Positions 21,302 to 31,590 of a stretch of 64,000 nucleotides of DNA are shown here, piece by piece. This stretch comes from Capra hircus. Lineage: Eukaryota; Chordata; Mammalia; Artiodactyla; Bovidae. A program made the position numbers and the translations under genes. The stretch spans positions 59,509,591 through 59,573,590 of the forward strand of contig NC_030811.1 of the NCBI RefSeq assembly GCF_001704415.2. Reading direction: 5' to 3'. Under the pieces are notes generated by a model. It was not told the DNA's origin and made no database searches. It was given only the letters and a program-made list of their open reading frames with translations. Positions within the stretch are counted from its first letter, which is position 1. Every line of letters starts with the position of its first letter.

Positions 21302-22905
21302 CAGTTCAGTTCAGTTGCTCAGTCGTGTCCGACTCTTTGCGACCCCATGAATCACAGCACGCCAGGCCTCCCTGTCCATCACCAACTCCCAGAGTTCACT
21401 CAGACTCACGTCCATTGAGTCAGTGATGCCATCCAGCCATCTCATCCTCTGTCGTCCCCTTTTCATCCTGCCCCCAATCCCTCCCAGCATCAGACTCTTT
21501 TCCAATGAGTCAGCTCTTCGCATGAGGTGGCCAAAGTGCTGGAGTTTCAGCTTTAGCATCAGTCCTTCCAAAGAAATCCCAGGGCTGATCTCCCTCAGAA
21601 TGGACTGGTTGGATCTCCTTGCAGTCCAGGGGACTCTCAAGAGTTTTTTCCGACATCACAGTTCAAAAGCATCAATTCTTCGGCGCTCAGCTTTCTTCAC
21701 AGTCCAACTCTCATGTCCATACATGACCACAGGAAAAACCATAGCCTTGACTAGACGGACCTTTGTTGGCAAAGTAACATCTCTGCTTTTCAATATGCTA
21801 TCTAGGTTGGTCATAACTTTTCTTCCAAGGAGTAAATGTCTTTAAATTTCATGGCTGCAGTCACCAGCTGCAGTGATTTTGGAGCACAAAAAAATAAAGT
21901 CTGCCATTGTTTCCACTGTTTCCCCATCTATTTCCTATGAAGTGATGAGACTAGATGCCATGATCTTATTTTTCTGAATGTTGAGCTTTAAGCCAACTTT
22001 TTCACTCTCTTCTTTCACTTTCATCAAGAAGCTCTTTAGTTTCTCTTCACTTTCTGCCATAAGGGTGGTGTCATCTGCATATCTGAGGTTATTGATATTT
22101 CTCCTGGCAATCTTAATTCCAGCTTGTGTTTCTTCCAGCCCAGCATTTCTCATGATGTACTCTGCATATAAGTTAAATAAGCAGGGTGATAATATACAGC
22201 TTTGACGTACTCCTTTTCCTATTTGGAACCACTCTGTTGTTCCATGACCAGTTCTAACTGTTGCTTCCTGACCTGCATATAGGTTTCTTAAGAGGCAGGT
22301 CAGGTGGTCTGGTATTCCCATCTCTTTCAGAATTCTCCCCAGTTTATTGTGATCAACACAGTCAGAGGCTTTGGCATAGTCAATAAAGCAGAAATAGATG
22401 CCTTTCTGGCACTCTCTTGCTTTTTTGATAATCCAGTGGATGTTGGCAATTTGATCTCTGGTTCCTCTGCCTTTTCTAAAGCCAGCTTGAACATCTGGAA
22501 ATTCACGGTTCACATATTGCTGAAGCCTGGCTTGGAGAATTTTGAGCATTACTTTACTAGCGTGTGAGATGAGTGTAATTGTGCAGTAGTTTGAGCATTC
22601 TTTGGCTTTGCCTTTCTTTGGGATTGGAATGAAAACTGACCTTTTCCAGTCCTGTGGCCACTGTTGAGTTTTCCAAATTTGCTGGCATAGTGAGTGTAGC
22701 ACTTTCACAGCATCATCTTTCAGGATTTGAAACAGCTCAACTGGAATTCCATCACCTCTACTAGCTTTGTTCGTAGTGATGCTTTGTAAGGCCTGCTTGA
22801 CTTCACATTCCAAGATGTCTGGCTCTAGGTGAGTGATCACACCATTGTGATTATCTGGGCCATGAAGATCTTTTTTGTACAGTTCTTCTGTGTATTCTTG
22901 CCACC
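21302..22905 (-). mobile_element. BovB LINE, 5'-truncated, long RT region
   Basis: A 12-bp TSD ATTAATTGCCAT (21290-21301) and ATTAGTTGCCAT (22906-22917) differs at one base. The 1.6-kb copy keeps almost the whole reverse-transcriptase frame. The 301-codon block at 21935-22840 and the C-terminal block at 21311-21640 are in the same frame, separated only by point nonsense codons, the first a Trp TGG to TAG change at 21935. Confidence 0.94.
21935..22840 (-). pseudogene. BovB reverse-transcriptase pseudogene
   Basis: In order it holds the NKASRGDGIPVELFQILK N-terminal block, WPQDWKRSVFIPIPKKG, FIDYAKASDCVDHNK (block A, with F to S), GVRQSCILSPCLFNLYAEYI (block B; G to S in RQGC) and LRYADDTTLMA (block C intact). 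The endonuclease domain is missing and stops follow, so it is dead. It is in sense orientation within the AOAH intron. Confidence 0.9.
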
Positions 22906-23071
22906 ATTAGTTGCCATATGGAATCTGAAATGGACTTTTTGCACCATGTTACATTCAAATGATCTAGCTTGTCCTTTGAATGGCATGATTTCCTATATCA
23001 AACATTAGTCATTTAGAAAATATTGGTTCACTAAGCTATGCAGATATTCCAAATGTTGATACAACTTATGA

Positions 23072-23504
23072 TGTTGTTGTTCTTGTTCAGTCACTAAGTT
23101 ACGTCTGATTCTTTGTGACCCTGTGGACTGCAGCATACCAGGCTTCCCTGTCTTTCACTGTCTCCAGAGTTTGCTCAAGTTCATGTTCATTGAGTCAGTG
23201 ATGCCATCCAACTATCTCATCTTCTGTCTCCCCCTTCTCTTCTTGCCCTCAGTCTTTCTCAACATCAGGGTCTTTTCCAAAGAGTCAGCTTTTCCCATCA
23301 AGTGGCCAAAGTATTGGAGCTTCAGCTTCAGCATCAGTCCTTCCAATGAGTATTCAGGGTTGATTTCCTTTAGGACTGACTGGTTTGATATCCTGGCTTT
23401 CCAAGGGACACTCAAGAGTCATCTCCAGCACCACAATTCGAAAGCATCAATTCTTCAGGACTCAGCCTTCTTTATGGTCTAACTCTCACATCCACACACA
23501 ACAC
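23072..23504 (-). mobile_element. BovB 3'-end fragment, older
   Basis: TTCTTGTTCAGTCACTAAGT to CTCACATCCACACACAAC follows the reversed BovB end with many substitutions. CTTATGA at 23065-23071 and 23505-23511 is a likely TSD. Confidence 0.85.
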
Positions 23505-23511
23505 CTTATGA

Positions 23512-24880
23512 CACAATATTGAAAACTCATACTTGTTGCTAGCACCATGTATAGGACTCGGAGTAATAGGAAGTTGTCAAGTTCATAGCAGAAGATACAG
23601 TTTTTCAAAAATTCTAAATTTTCTCTGAAAGCTCAACTTTTATGATTGGCAACCAACACTGTCAGTTGTTTCCCTTGAAGTGACAAGCTCATTTCATTCA
23701 TTGTAGATATAATACCTGCCATATATCCAAGTCTAAATAACTATAATTTGTTTTCCAGTCTTTTTCAATAAAAGGTGTTCCATGAAAAACTGACTAATTC
23801 AGTTTTCAACTCCCTCACACAAGTGCTTTTCTTTAGGCCAAACATCATGTTTTGTTATGCAGCAGAAGTGCTCTATGCATATTTCTGTTTCATCAGATGA
23901 CATTCTTAAAAATCATGTACTTACTTTAATAAAATTAATATTTTTTTTCCTATTTTATAGGTGACATTTTCAAGGGCAGATGTCCCCTCTCTTTTAATCT
24001 AGGAGGTGTGGAGGTGAAGACCACTATGATTATTAATATGGCTTTAGTGCAATTTTGATTCATGCTCCTGTGTCAGCAGTCTTACTCACCATTGCTTTTT
24101 TACCTCAGTTAAATGGCTACACAGTGCAAAAGACAACTACTGTCTTAGCATTGTTGTTCTTATCCTGTGGACCCCCTGAAAGGGTCTTAGAGACCCAGCC
24201 TCAGAGGTCCATGGACCACACCTAGAAAATCCCTCATGGAGTCTATCTCCTACTCCAGTTGGCCTCGCCCAACCTCAGATTACCACCTCTCTGGCTAATT
24301 ATTTGTTTTGCAAAGTATAATTATAAGACGGCTAATCATTTGCAATTATATCACATATAATTTTTGAATAATGGATTTAATAAGGTTATTAAGCCCATTA
24401 GTGCCTCGTACGTACATGTCTTCTTCTTTTTTTTTCCAAACAGGAAATTAGGTTAGCAAATCTTAGCTTCAAATCCCATCTCTCCAATTTTATGTTTTTA
24501 ATGCCCCAAGTGACTTGATTTGGAGTTATACACTGCTTTTCAAAATTGTTCTCTCATATAATGTCTATTGGATTGGAGAGAATAGATAACCTTTAACACT
24601 TAGATTCTAGGACACTTCTCATCAAAGATGTGTGTTTAAATGTCCTTGAATAGCATTACTGTGCCATTTATAACAATGGCTTTGTCTATTTCTTTCTATG
24701 TGTTTGCCTTGTTTCTGGCCCAAATAGCAAATTTAAGTCAGAAGAAGAGGGAGCAACAGCTGCTCTAGAAAATTCCATCTACTTTGCACCAATTTATGTT
24801 GGCCCACTGGTCTCACTCTTATCTCTCTAGCTTGATATGGTAACTTTGGTCATTGCTTTTGGTTCTTTTTGCTTTTGTGA
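23512..24880. other. Intronic sequence, little recognised
   Basis: AT-rich. Around 24165-24230 GGACCCCCTGAAAGGGTCTT and GTCCATGGACCACACCTAG recall a DNA-transposon relic, too degraded to name. No exon seen. Confidence 0.4.
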
Positions 24881-25146
24881 CTTTTAAAATTTATTTTTGG
24901 CTGTACTGGGTCTTCATTGCCGTGCTTGGGCTTTCTCTAGTTTGGGCAGGCGGGGGTTACTCTCTAGCTGCTGTGTGGGGACTTCTCATTGTGGTGGTTT
25001 TTCTTGCAGAGCACAGGCTCCAGGGCATGCAGGCTTCAGTGGCTCATGGGCTCACTCTGTGGCATGTGGGATCTTCCTGGCTCAGGGATTGAACCCGTGT
25101 CTTCTGCATTGACAGATTCTTGTCCATTGAGCCACTAGGGAGGCCC
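24881..25146 (-). mobile_element. CHR-type tRNA SINE, long form
   Basis: TTTTTGGCTGTACTGGGTCT at the left end, GCACAGGCTCCAGGGCATGC in the body and TGAGCCACTAGGGAGGCCC, the reversed head, at the right. Confidence 0.8.
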
Positions 25147-25965
25147 TGGCTTTCATGACTTTTTAAGGCTAACAGCAGTTTCTTACTTTAAAAAAAAAAA
25201 AAGTTGTGATTGTTGCCTTGCTCTTCCTTCCAGCTGGTTCTGCCTCCCAGCTTTGAAGAACTTCTTTATCATTTAGCCCTGGCAGGCAGAACTTCTCTGA
25301 CTTCTGGCCTCACTTTCAGAAGGGGAGTTGGTTAACCATAAATGCTCAGGTTAGATGTGTTGGATTCAGGTGATTATTTCTGTTAAGGATTTGGAGTCAC
25401 CCGTTTCCCTCTCTGGCCGTTGCTTGGAGAAAATAATATGCATAAAAGATAATAATGGAGAACCACTTTAATTACTAGCTGGTCAAACACCTAATGCAGG
25501 GCTTACTACGCATGAGCTCGACTTTTGTTGCATGGTAACCCTGGCCCTACAGAAATTTGGTTCTTAGAACATTTCAGACTCTGACCCACAAAATTAGTCA
25601 CGAGCCACAGTTAGCTAAGGGTTGGAAAAAAGCATAGGAGGTGGCAAGAAGGAGGAGCATCTCTCCCCAGCAGTTTTCCTAATGGTTCTAATGCAAGCAG
25701 CAGCTAAAGAAGGACACGGACTCAAAAGTCATGTTGCCCTAACAGCAACCAAACTTGAATAACAGAGAGAACTTCAGAGATCAGCAGGTGCAACTCCCCT
25801 TCATCACATAAATGAAGTCCAGGAATGCTAAATGTTCTACCTGCAGCCACACAGAACCAGCACTCTTTCATCTGTAAACACAGACTTCTTCCTACTCTAC
25901 CATACGGACTCACAGTGCTCTGGAATTTTAGATGCTGCTTTTTCTGTTGACACACAGTACCATTT
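25147..25965 (-). repeat. Mostly unassigned; possible MIR fragment near 25770-25910
   Basis: CTACCTGCAGCCACACAGAA and the following CACTCTTTC/CTACTCTACCA words resemble a reversed MIR; the rest shows nothing recognisable. Confidence 0.35.
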
Positions 25966-26052
25966 AAGTTAAAGATGTACAACATAATGATTTGACTTAC
26001 ATCTATCGTGAAACGATTATCACAATAACTTTGGTAAACATCTATCATCTCT

Positions 26053-26264
26053 ATGTGCTCAGTTGCTTAGTCATTTTGGACTCTTTGCCTATGGACTGTA
26101 GCCGCCAGGCTCTCTGTCCATGGGATTTTCCAGGCAAGAATACTGGAGTGGGTTTCTATTTGCTCCTCCAGGGGATCTTCCTAGCCCATGGATCAAACCG
26201 ATATCTCCTGTGTCTCCTGCATTGGCAGGCAGATTCTTTACCACTGCACCAACCGGGAAGCACC
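26053..26264 (-). mobile_element. Bov-tA SINE
   Basis: Full-length reversed copy with TSD ATCATCTCT at 26044-26052 and 26265-26273; contains TTTTCCAGGCAAGAATACTG and TTGGCAGGCAGATTCTTTAC. Confidence 0.93.
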
Positions 26265-26365
26265 ATCATCTCTTATAGATACAACATAAAATATTACTTT
26301 CCTTGTGATGAGAACACTTAGGGTTTACTGTCTTGACAACTGTCATATATAATGTATAATAGGTA

Positions 26366-26609
26366 ACTCCAGTACTTTGGCCACCTCATGCGAAGAGTTG
26401 ACTCATTGGAAAAGATGCTGGGAGGGATTGGGGGCAAAAGGAGAAGGGGATGACAGAGGATGAGATGGTTGGATGGCATTACCAACTCAATGGACATGAG
26501 TTTGTGTGAACTCCGGGAGTTGGTGATGGACAGGGAGGCCTGGCGTGCTGCGATTCATGGGGTCACAAAGAGTCGGACACGACTGAGCGACTGAACTGAA
26601 TTGAACTGA
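26366..26609 (+). mobile_element. BovB 3'-end fragment
   Basis: About 240 bp from ACTCCAGTACTTTGGCCACC to GCGACTGAACTGAATTGAAC, little diverged. An 8-bp deletion at 26415 removes CTCTGATG. No convincing TSD. Confidence 0.9.
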
Positions 26610-26762
26610 GTGCTAATTATATTTATGATTTTGTATATTATGTCCCTAGTAATTATTTATCTTATAACTGTAAGTTTGTACCTTTGTACCTTTTGACTGT
26701 CTTCATCCAATTCCTCCTCTTCCTATCCTCTGGTAACCACAAATCTGATCTTTTTCTATGAG

Positions 26763-26990
26763 TTTTTTTTGAAATATAATTGAATATAACACTGTGTTAG
26801 TTCCTGATACACAACATAGTGATTCAATATTTTTATGTATTTCTAAATGATCACCATGTCTAGTTACCATCTATCATCGTACAAAGTTATTACGTAATTA
26901 TTGACTATATTTTCCTCACTGTACACTTCACTCCTGAGACTCACTTAGTTTGCACCTGGAAGTTTGTGTCTCTTAATATCCCTCATCTAT
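26763..26990 (-). repeat. Second L1 3'-UTR fragment
   Basis: TATAACACTGTGTTAGTTCC, ACAACATAGTGATTCAATAT and ATGATCACCATGTCTAGTTA restart the same reversed L1 3'-UTR text that the preceding element contains. Confidence 0.6.
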
Positions 26991-27869
26991 TAATACATTG
27001 CTTTTAAGCAAGAAGTTCTTCCTTCCTGAAGTTTTGGTATTGTTTTATATCCTTCTATACGGGTTACTGGGCCTTGGCTTCTTTAACTGAAAAAGGACTT
27101 TCCTGTTACATTAGTTGCGTTTTAAAGTGTTCTGAACACAAATAACTATTTTTAATCTTTAAAAAATGGTTTTTTCTTCTTGCTTCTAGAGTTCTCCCTG
27201 TTGTCAGGCTCCCAGCCCCTAAGCTGCCAGCCTCATTTTTTGTTTTTGCCTTCAACCTACTCAATTTCTTTCAGAAAGCACATAGTTTTAAGGGATATTA
27301 CTTTTTGAATTTTCTGAAGCCTGAGAGTCAAGAGAACAGATTTTATTAATGTTGATTCAACTGAGTGATGTAAAGATTTATAAAACTAAGTTGTTATGTT
27401 GCCTTTAAATGCATGCATGTAATTTCAATTAGAGTTACTTTCATCTCATAAAGGAGACATTACATTTTGAGTAGGTGGAGGGTTTGACAGAATAAAGAAA
27501 GGAAAACAACCATCTTCTCTTCCAAATGACATTTTTTTGCTTTCAAATGTACATTTTTTTTTGCTTTCAAAGGTACATTTTCAAAATAACACTGTGAACA
27601 TCCAAAGGGTGAGGCAAGAGGCACTTTCCAGAGATCCAGTTGAATAGAGAAATCCATAAATTTCATCCCATATTGATAAGCATTTGGACCCAAAGGAACA
27701 TTTGTTCAAAATGCCTGAGGCAGCTGCCACATCTCTCACAAACACTGCTTCTAAGTCAATGTTCTACTTATTCTTCTGGTTCTGCCAGAAGAGGATCCTC
27801 ATTCTAATGCCAATCTCTCTTCAGTGATTTTTACACACTTCATAACTCTTTGTTCTTTAAAGGAGACTG
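26991..27869. other. Intronic sequence, no recognised feature
   Basis: Contains a short near-repeat of TTTTTTGCTTTCAAA/GTACATTTT near 27530-27580; otherwise nothing recognised. Confidence 0.4.
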
Positions 27870-28688
27870 GCCTAGCACAGGCTATCTGAAGGAATAATTT
27901 GCAATCCCTTCATGGATCCCAGCCTTGTCGTCATTCAAAGGGGCTCACATAACTCAATGGAGCTATGAGCCATGATATGCAGGGCCACCCAAGGCTAAAG
28001 GTTCATAGTGAAGAGTTCTGACAAAATGGGTCCACCAGAGGAGGATATACCAACCCACTCCACTATGTTTTTGCCACGAGAACCCCATGAACAGTATGAT
28101 TCTCAAAATCCTTCAAGCTAGGTTTGCTTCAGCAATACATGGACTGAAAACTTCCAGATGTACAAGCTATGTTTAGGAAAGGCAGAGGAGCCAGAGATCA
28201 AATTGCCAACATTTGCTGGATCATGGAGAAAGCAAGGGAATTCCAGAAAAACGTCTCTTTCTGCTGCATTGATTACACTAAAGCCTTTGACTGTGTGTGT
28301 GAATCACAACAAACTGTGGAAAATTCTTAAAGAGATGGCAATTCCAGACCACCTTCCCTGTCTCCCGAGAAACCGGTATGCAGGTCAAGAAGCAACAGTT
28401 AGAATCAGCCATGGAACAACTGATTGGTTCAAATTGGGAGAGGAAGACATCAAGGCTGTATATTGTAACCTTGCTTATTTAACTTAGATGCAGAGTACAT
28501 CATGTAAAATGCTGGACTGGATGAATCACGGCTGGAATCAAGATTGCTGAGAGAAATATCAACAACCTCAGATATGCAGATGAAACCACCCTAATGGCAA
28601 AAAGTAAAGAAGGACTAAAGAGTCTCTTGATGAGGGTGAAAGGGGAGAGTGAAAAATCTGGCTTAAAACACAACAATAAAGAGACTAA
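27870..28688 (+). mobile_element. Old, internally deleted BovB, left half
   Basis: From the BovB 5' region (ACTGGCCTAGCACAGGCTAT, GCCACCCAAG, GAACCCCATGAACAGTATGA) the sequence jumps at about 28100 straight to the reverse-transcriptase word CTCAAAATCCTTCAAGC. The endonuclease and early RT regions are therefore absent. It runs on to the KVGLKLNIQK region, where a solo LTR splits it; the rest resumes at 31591. Heavy divergence makes it the oldest BovB here. Confidence 0.82.
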
Positions 28689-28804
28689 TGAAACGTTGTT
28701 ACTGAACCACAAAAGACGCTGGGATTCTTGGCATCCAGAGGAGAAGAATTCAATCTGGGGCCAGAGACGAGGCTTGAATGCTCAGAGCTTTTGTGTAATA
28801 AAGT

Positions 28805-28810
28805 TTTATT
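28805..28810 (-). promoter_or_regulatory. LTR polyadenylation signal
   Basis: AATAAA on the minus strand, about 120 bp from the LTR 3' end and about 90 bp downstream of its TATA-like box; in sense with AOAH. Confidence 0.6.
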
Positions 28811-28896
28811 AAAGTATATAAGAGATAGAGAAAGTTTCTGACATAGACATCAGAAGGGGCAGAAAGAGTGCCCCCTCACAAGTGTTAGCAATGGAG

Positions 28897-28903
28897 TTAT
28901 ATA
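28897..28903 (-). promoter_or_regulatory. LTR TATA-like box
   Basis: TATATAA on the minus strand within the solo LTR, upstream of its AATAAA. Confidence 0.45.
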
Positions 28904-28953
28904 CTTTTTAATTAGTTATTACAGTGAATCAAAAGAATGTCTGGAGGTTATAA

Positions 28954-31349
28954 GTTCAGTTCAGTTGCTCAGTTGTGTCCGACTCTTTGCTAAGTCACTT
29001 CAGTCATGTTCAACTCTGTGCGACACCATAGACAGGAGCCCCCAAGACTCCCCCGTCCCTGGGATTCTCCAGGCAAGAACACTGGAGTGGGTTGCCATTT
29101 CCTTCTCCAATGCATGAAAGTGAAAAGTGAAAGTGAAGTCGCTCAGTCGTGTCCGACTCTTCGCGACCCCATGAACTACAGCCAACCAGGCTCATCCGTC
29201 CATGGGATGTTCCAGGCAAGAGTACTGGAGTGGGTTGCCATTGCCTTCTCTGGTCCGACTCTTTGTGACCCCATGAATCGCAAAACGCCAGGCCTCCCTG
29301 TCCATTACCAACTCCCAGAGTTCACTCAGACTTATGTCCATTGAGTCAGTGATGCCATCCAGCCATCTTATCCTCGGTCGTCCCCTTCTCCTCCTGCCCT
29401 CAATCCCTCCCAGCATCAGAGTCTTTTCCAATGAGTCAACTCTTTGCATGAGGTGGCCAAAGTACTGGAGTTTCAGCTTTAGCATCATTCCTTCCAAAGA
29501 AATCCCAGGGTTGATCTCCTTCAGAATGGACTGGTTGGATCTCCTTGCAGTCCAAGGGACTGTCAAGAGTCTTCTCCAACACCACAGTTCAAAAGCATCA
29601 ATTCTTCAGTGCTCAGCCTTCTTCACAGTCCAACTCTCATGTCCATACATGACCACTGGAAAAACAAATGGCCTTGACTAGACAGATCTTAGTCGGCAAA
29701 ATAATGTCTCTGCTTTTGAATATGCTGTCTAGGTTGGTCATAACTTTTCTTCCAAGGAGTAAGCGTCTTTTAATTTCATGGCTCCAATCACCATCTGCAG
29801 TGATTTTGGAGCCCCCCCAAAATAAAGTCTGACACTGTTTCCACTGTTTCCCCATCTATTTCCCATGAAGTGATGGGACCAGATGCCATGATCTTAATTT
29901 TCTGAATGTTGAGCTTTAAGCCAACTTTTTTGCTTTCCTCTTTCACTTTCATCAAGAGGCTCTTTAATTCCTCTTCACTTTCTGCCATAAGAGTGGTGTC
30001 ATCTGCATATTTGAGGTTATTGATATTTCTTCCACGCCCAAGGTAAGAGAAACCCAAGTAAGATGGTAGGTGTTGCAAGAGGGCATAAGGGGGCAGACAC
30101 ACTGAAACCATGCTCACAGAAAACTAGTCAATCTAATCACACTAGGACCATAGCCTTGTCTAATTTAATGAAACTAAGCCATGCCCGCAGCACAACCCAA
30201 GCCGGGCGGGTCATAGTGGAGAGGTCTGACAGAATGTGGTCCACTGGAGAAGGGAATGGCAAACCACTTCAGTATTCTTGCCTTGAGAACCCCATGAACA
30301 GTATGAAAAGGCAAAATGATAGGATACTGAAAGAGGAACTCCCTAGGTCAGTAGGTGCCCAATATGCTACTGGAGATCAGTGGAAAAATAACTCCAGAAA
30401 GAATGAAAGGATGGAGCCAAAGCAAAAACAATACCCAGCTGTGGATGTGACTGGTGATAGAAGCAAGGTCTGATGCTGTAAAGAGCAATATTGCATAGGA
30501 ACCTGGAATGTCAGGTCCATGAATCAAGGCAAATTGGTAGTGGTCAAACAAGAGATGGCAAGAGTGAACGTCAACATTCTAGGAATCAGCAAACTAAAAT
30601 GGACTGGAATGGGTGAATTTAACTCAGATGACCATTATATCTATTACTGCAGGCAGGAATCCCTCAGAAGAAATGGAGTAGCCATCATGGTCAACAAAAG
30701 AGTCCAAAATGCAGTACTTGGATGCAATCTCAAAAATGACAGAATGATCTCTGTTCATTTCCAAGGCAAACCATTCAATATCACAGTAGTCCAAGTCTAT
30801 GCCCCAACCAGTTATGCTGAAGAAGCTGAGGCTGAACAGTTCTATGAAGACCTACGAGACCTTTTAGAACTAACATTCAAAAAAGATGTCCTTTTCATTA
30901 TAGGGGACTGGAATGCAAAAATAGGAAGTCAAGAAACACCTGGAGTAACAGGCAAATTTGGCCTTGGAATGCGGAATGAAGCAGGGCAAAGACTAATAGA
31001 GTTTTGCCAAGAAAATGCACTGGTCATGGCAAACACCCTCTTCCAACAACATAAGAGAAGACTCTACACATGGACATCACCGGATGGCCAACACCAAAAT
31101 CAGATTGATTATATTCTATGCAGCAAAAGACGGAGAAGCTCTATACAATCAACAAAAACAAGACCAGGAGCTGACTGTGGCTCAGATCATGAACTCCTTA
31201 TTACCAAATTCAGACTCAAATTGAAGAAAGTAGGGAAAACCACTAGACCATTCAGGTATGACCTAAATCAAATCCCTTATGATTATACAGTGGAAGTGAG
31301 AAATATATTTAAGGGCCTAGATCTGATAGATAGAGTGCCTGATGAACTA
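28954..31349 (-). mobile_element. BovB LINE with 5' inversion (twin-priming structure)
   Basis: One insertion is framed by a perfect 12-bp TSD, TGGAGGTTATAA, at 28942-28953 and 31350-31361. The left part (28954 to about 30033) is the BovB 3' half in reverse. At about 30033 it meets, head to head, the BovB 5' region in forward orientation (30034-31349). The roughly 1.2 kb between the endonuclease end and the YADD region is missing. The inverted part has its 5' end at the inner junction and its internal end at the TSD, exactly the geometry of twin priming. A Bov-A2 sits at 28990-29252. Confidence 0.93.
28990..29252 (-). mobile_element. Bov-A2 SINE nested in the inverted BovB
   Basis: Two reversed Bov-A monomers joined by GAAAGTGAAAAGTGAAAGTG; 13-bp TSD GTCCGACTCTTTG at 28977-28989 and 29253-29265, a word of the BovB 3' end itself. 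Confidence 0.93.
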
Positions 31350-31361
31350 TGGAGGTTATAA
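30063..31361 (+). pseudogene. BovB N-terminal and APE-type endonuclease pseudogene
   Basis: The frame opens at 30063, is broken only by TGA at 30471-30473 and continues from 30474 to 31361. It shows the apurinic-endonuclease motifs GTWNVRSM, VVQVYAPTS, GDWNAKIGSQ, WTSPDG.H.NQIDYI and SDHELL. In the LGIS-x-LKWTG motif the expected catalytic Glu is Lys (LGISKLKWTG). The reading frame then runs into the TSD. The reverse transcriptase is not attached because of the 5' inversion. Confidence 0.9.
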
Positions 31362-31590
31362 AGACCTTACTAGACTCACGCCCATAATTTACATTTTAAG
31401 ATAACAGGATTAGCCAGGTTTTTTTTTCCAGAAGCTGTCCTCAAGCAAAATACATTATTGTTATATAATCGTAAGGAATGTAGAGGAAAAAAAAAGGTTT
31501 GTCCTTTCCTCCACCTTGAGAATTCCAGACCCCTCTTTCCTTGGGGACCCCCGGACTTCTTATCAACCTGCCTAGGAATTGACTCTCTCA

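Larger units (their letters stand above)
25970..26762 (-). repeat. L1MA-like 3' UTR, hit twice
   Basis: GATGTACAACATAATGATTT, CCTTGTGATGAGAACACTTA, ACTGTAAGTTTGTACCTTTG and TCTGGTAACCACAAATCTGA give the reversed L1 3'-UTR order. It is interrupted by a Bov-tA (26053-26264) and by a BovB end (26366-26609). Confidence 0.7.
28689..31590 (-). mobile_element. Solo LTR of a ruminant endogenous retrovirus, split by BovB
   Basis: The LTR reads from 31590 (TGAGAGAGTC on the minus strand) to 28689 (ending TTCA), bounded by the 4-bp repeat CTAA (28685-28688, 31591-31594). After removing the nested BovB it is about 494 bp. It carries a TATA-like box (28897-28903) and AATAAA (28805-28810) at spacing normal for U3-R. 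The right end matches BTLTR1-type LTRs as I recall them. A 4-bp duplication suggests a class I element. No internal retroviral genes remain. Confidence 0.8.

Noticed and set aside
28158..28487. A CRISPR-like or tandem gene cluster from repeated similar frames at 10, 22, 28, 36, 50 and 57 kb
   Set aside because: The similarity is explained by dispersed BovB copies with target-site duplications; there are no spacers or regular periodicity.
30519..31361. A host gene with a 280-codon open frame
   Set aside because: It is the APE-type endonuclease of BovB, inside a TSD-bounded insertion, with an upstream nonsense codon and a lost active-site Glu.
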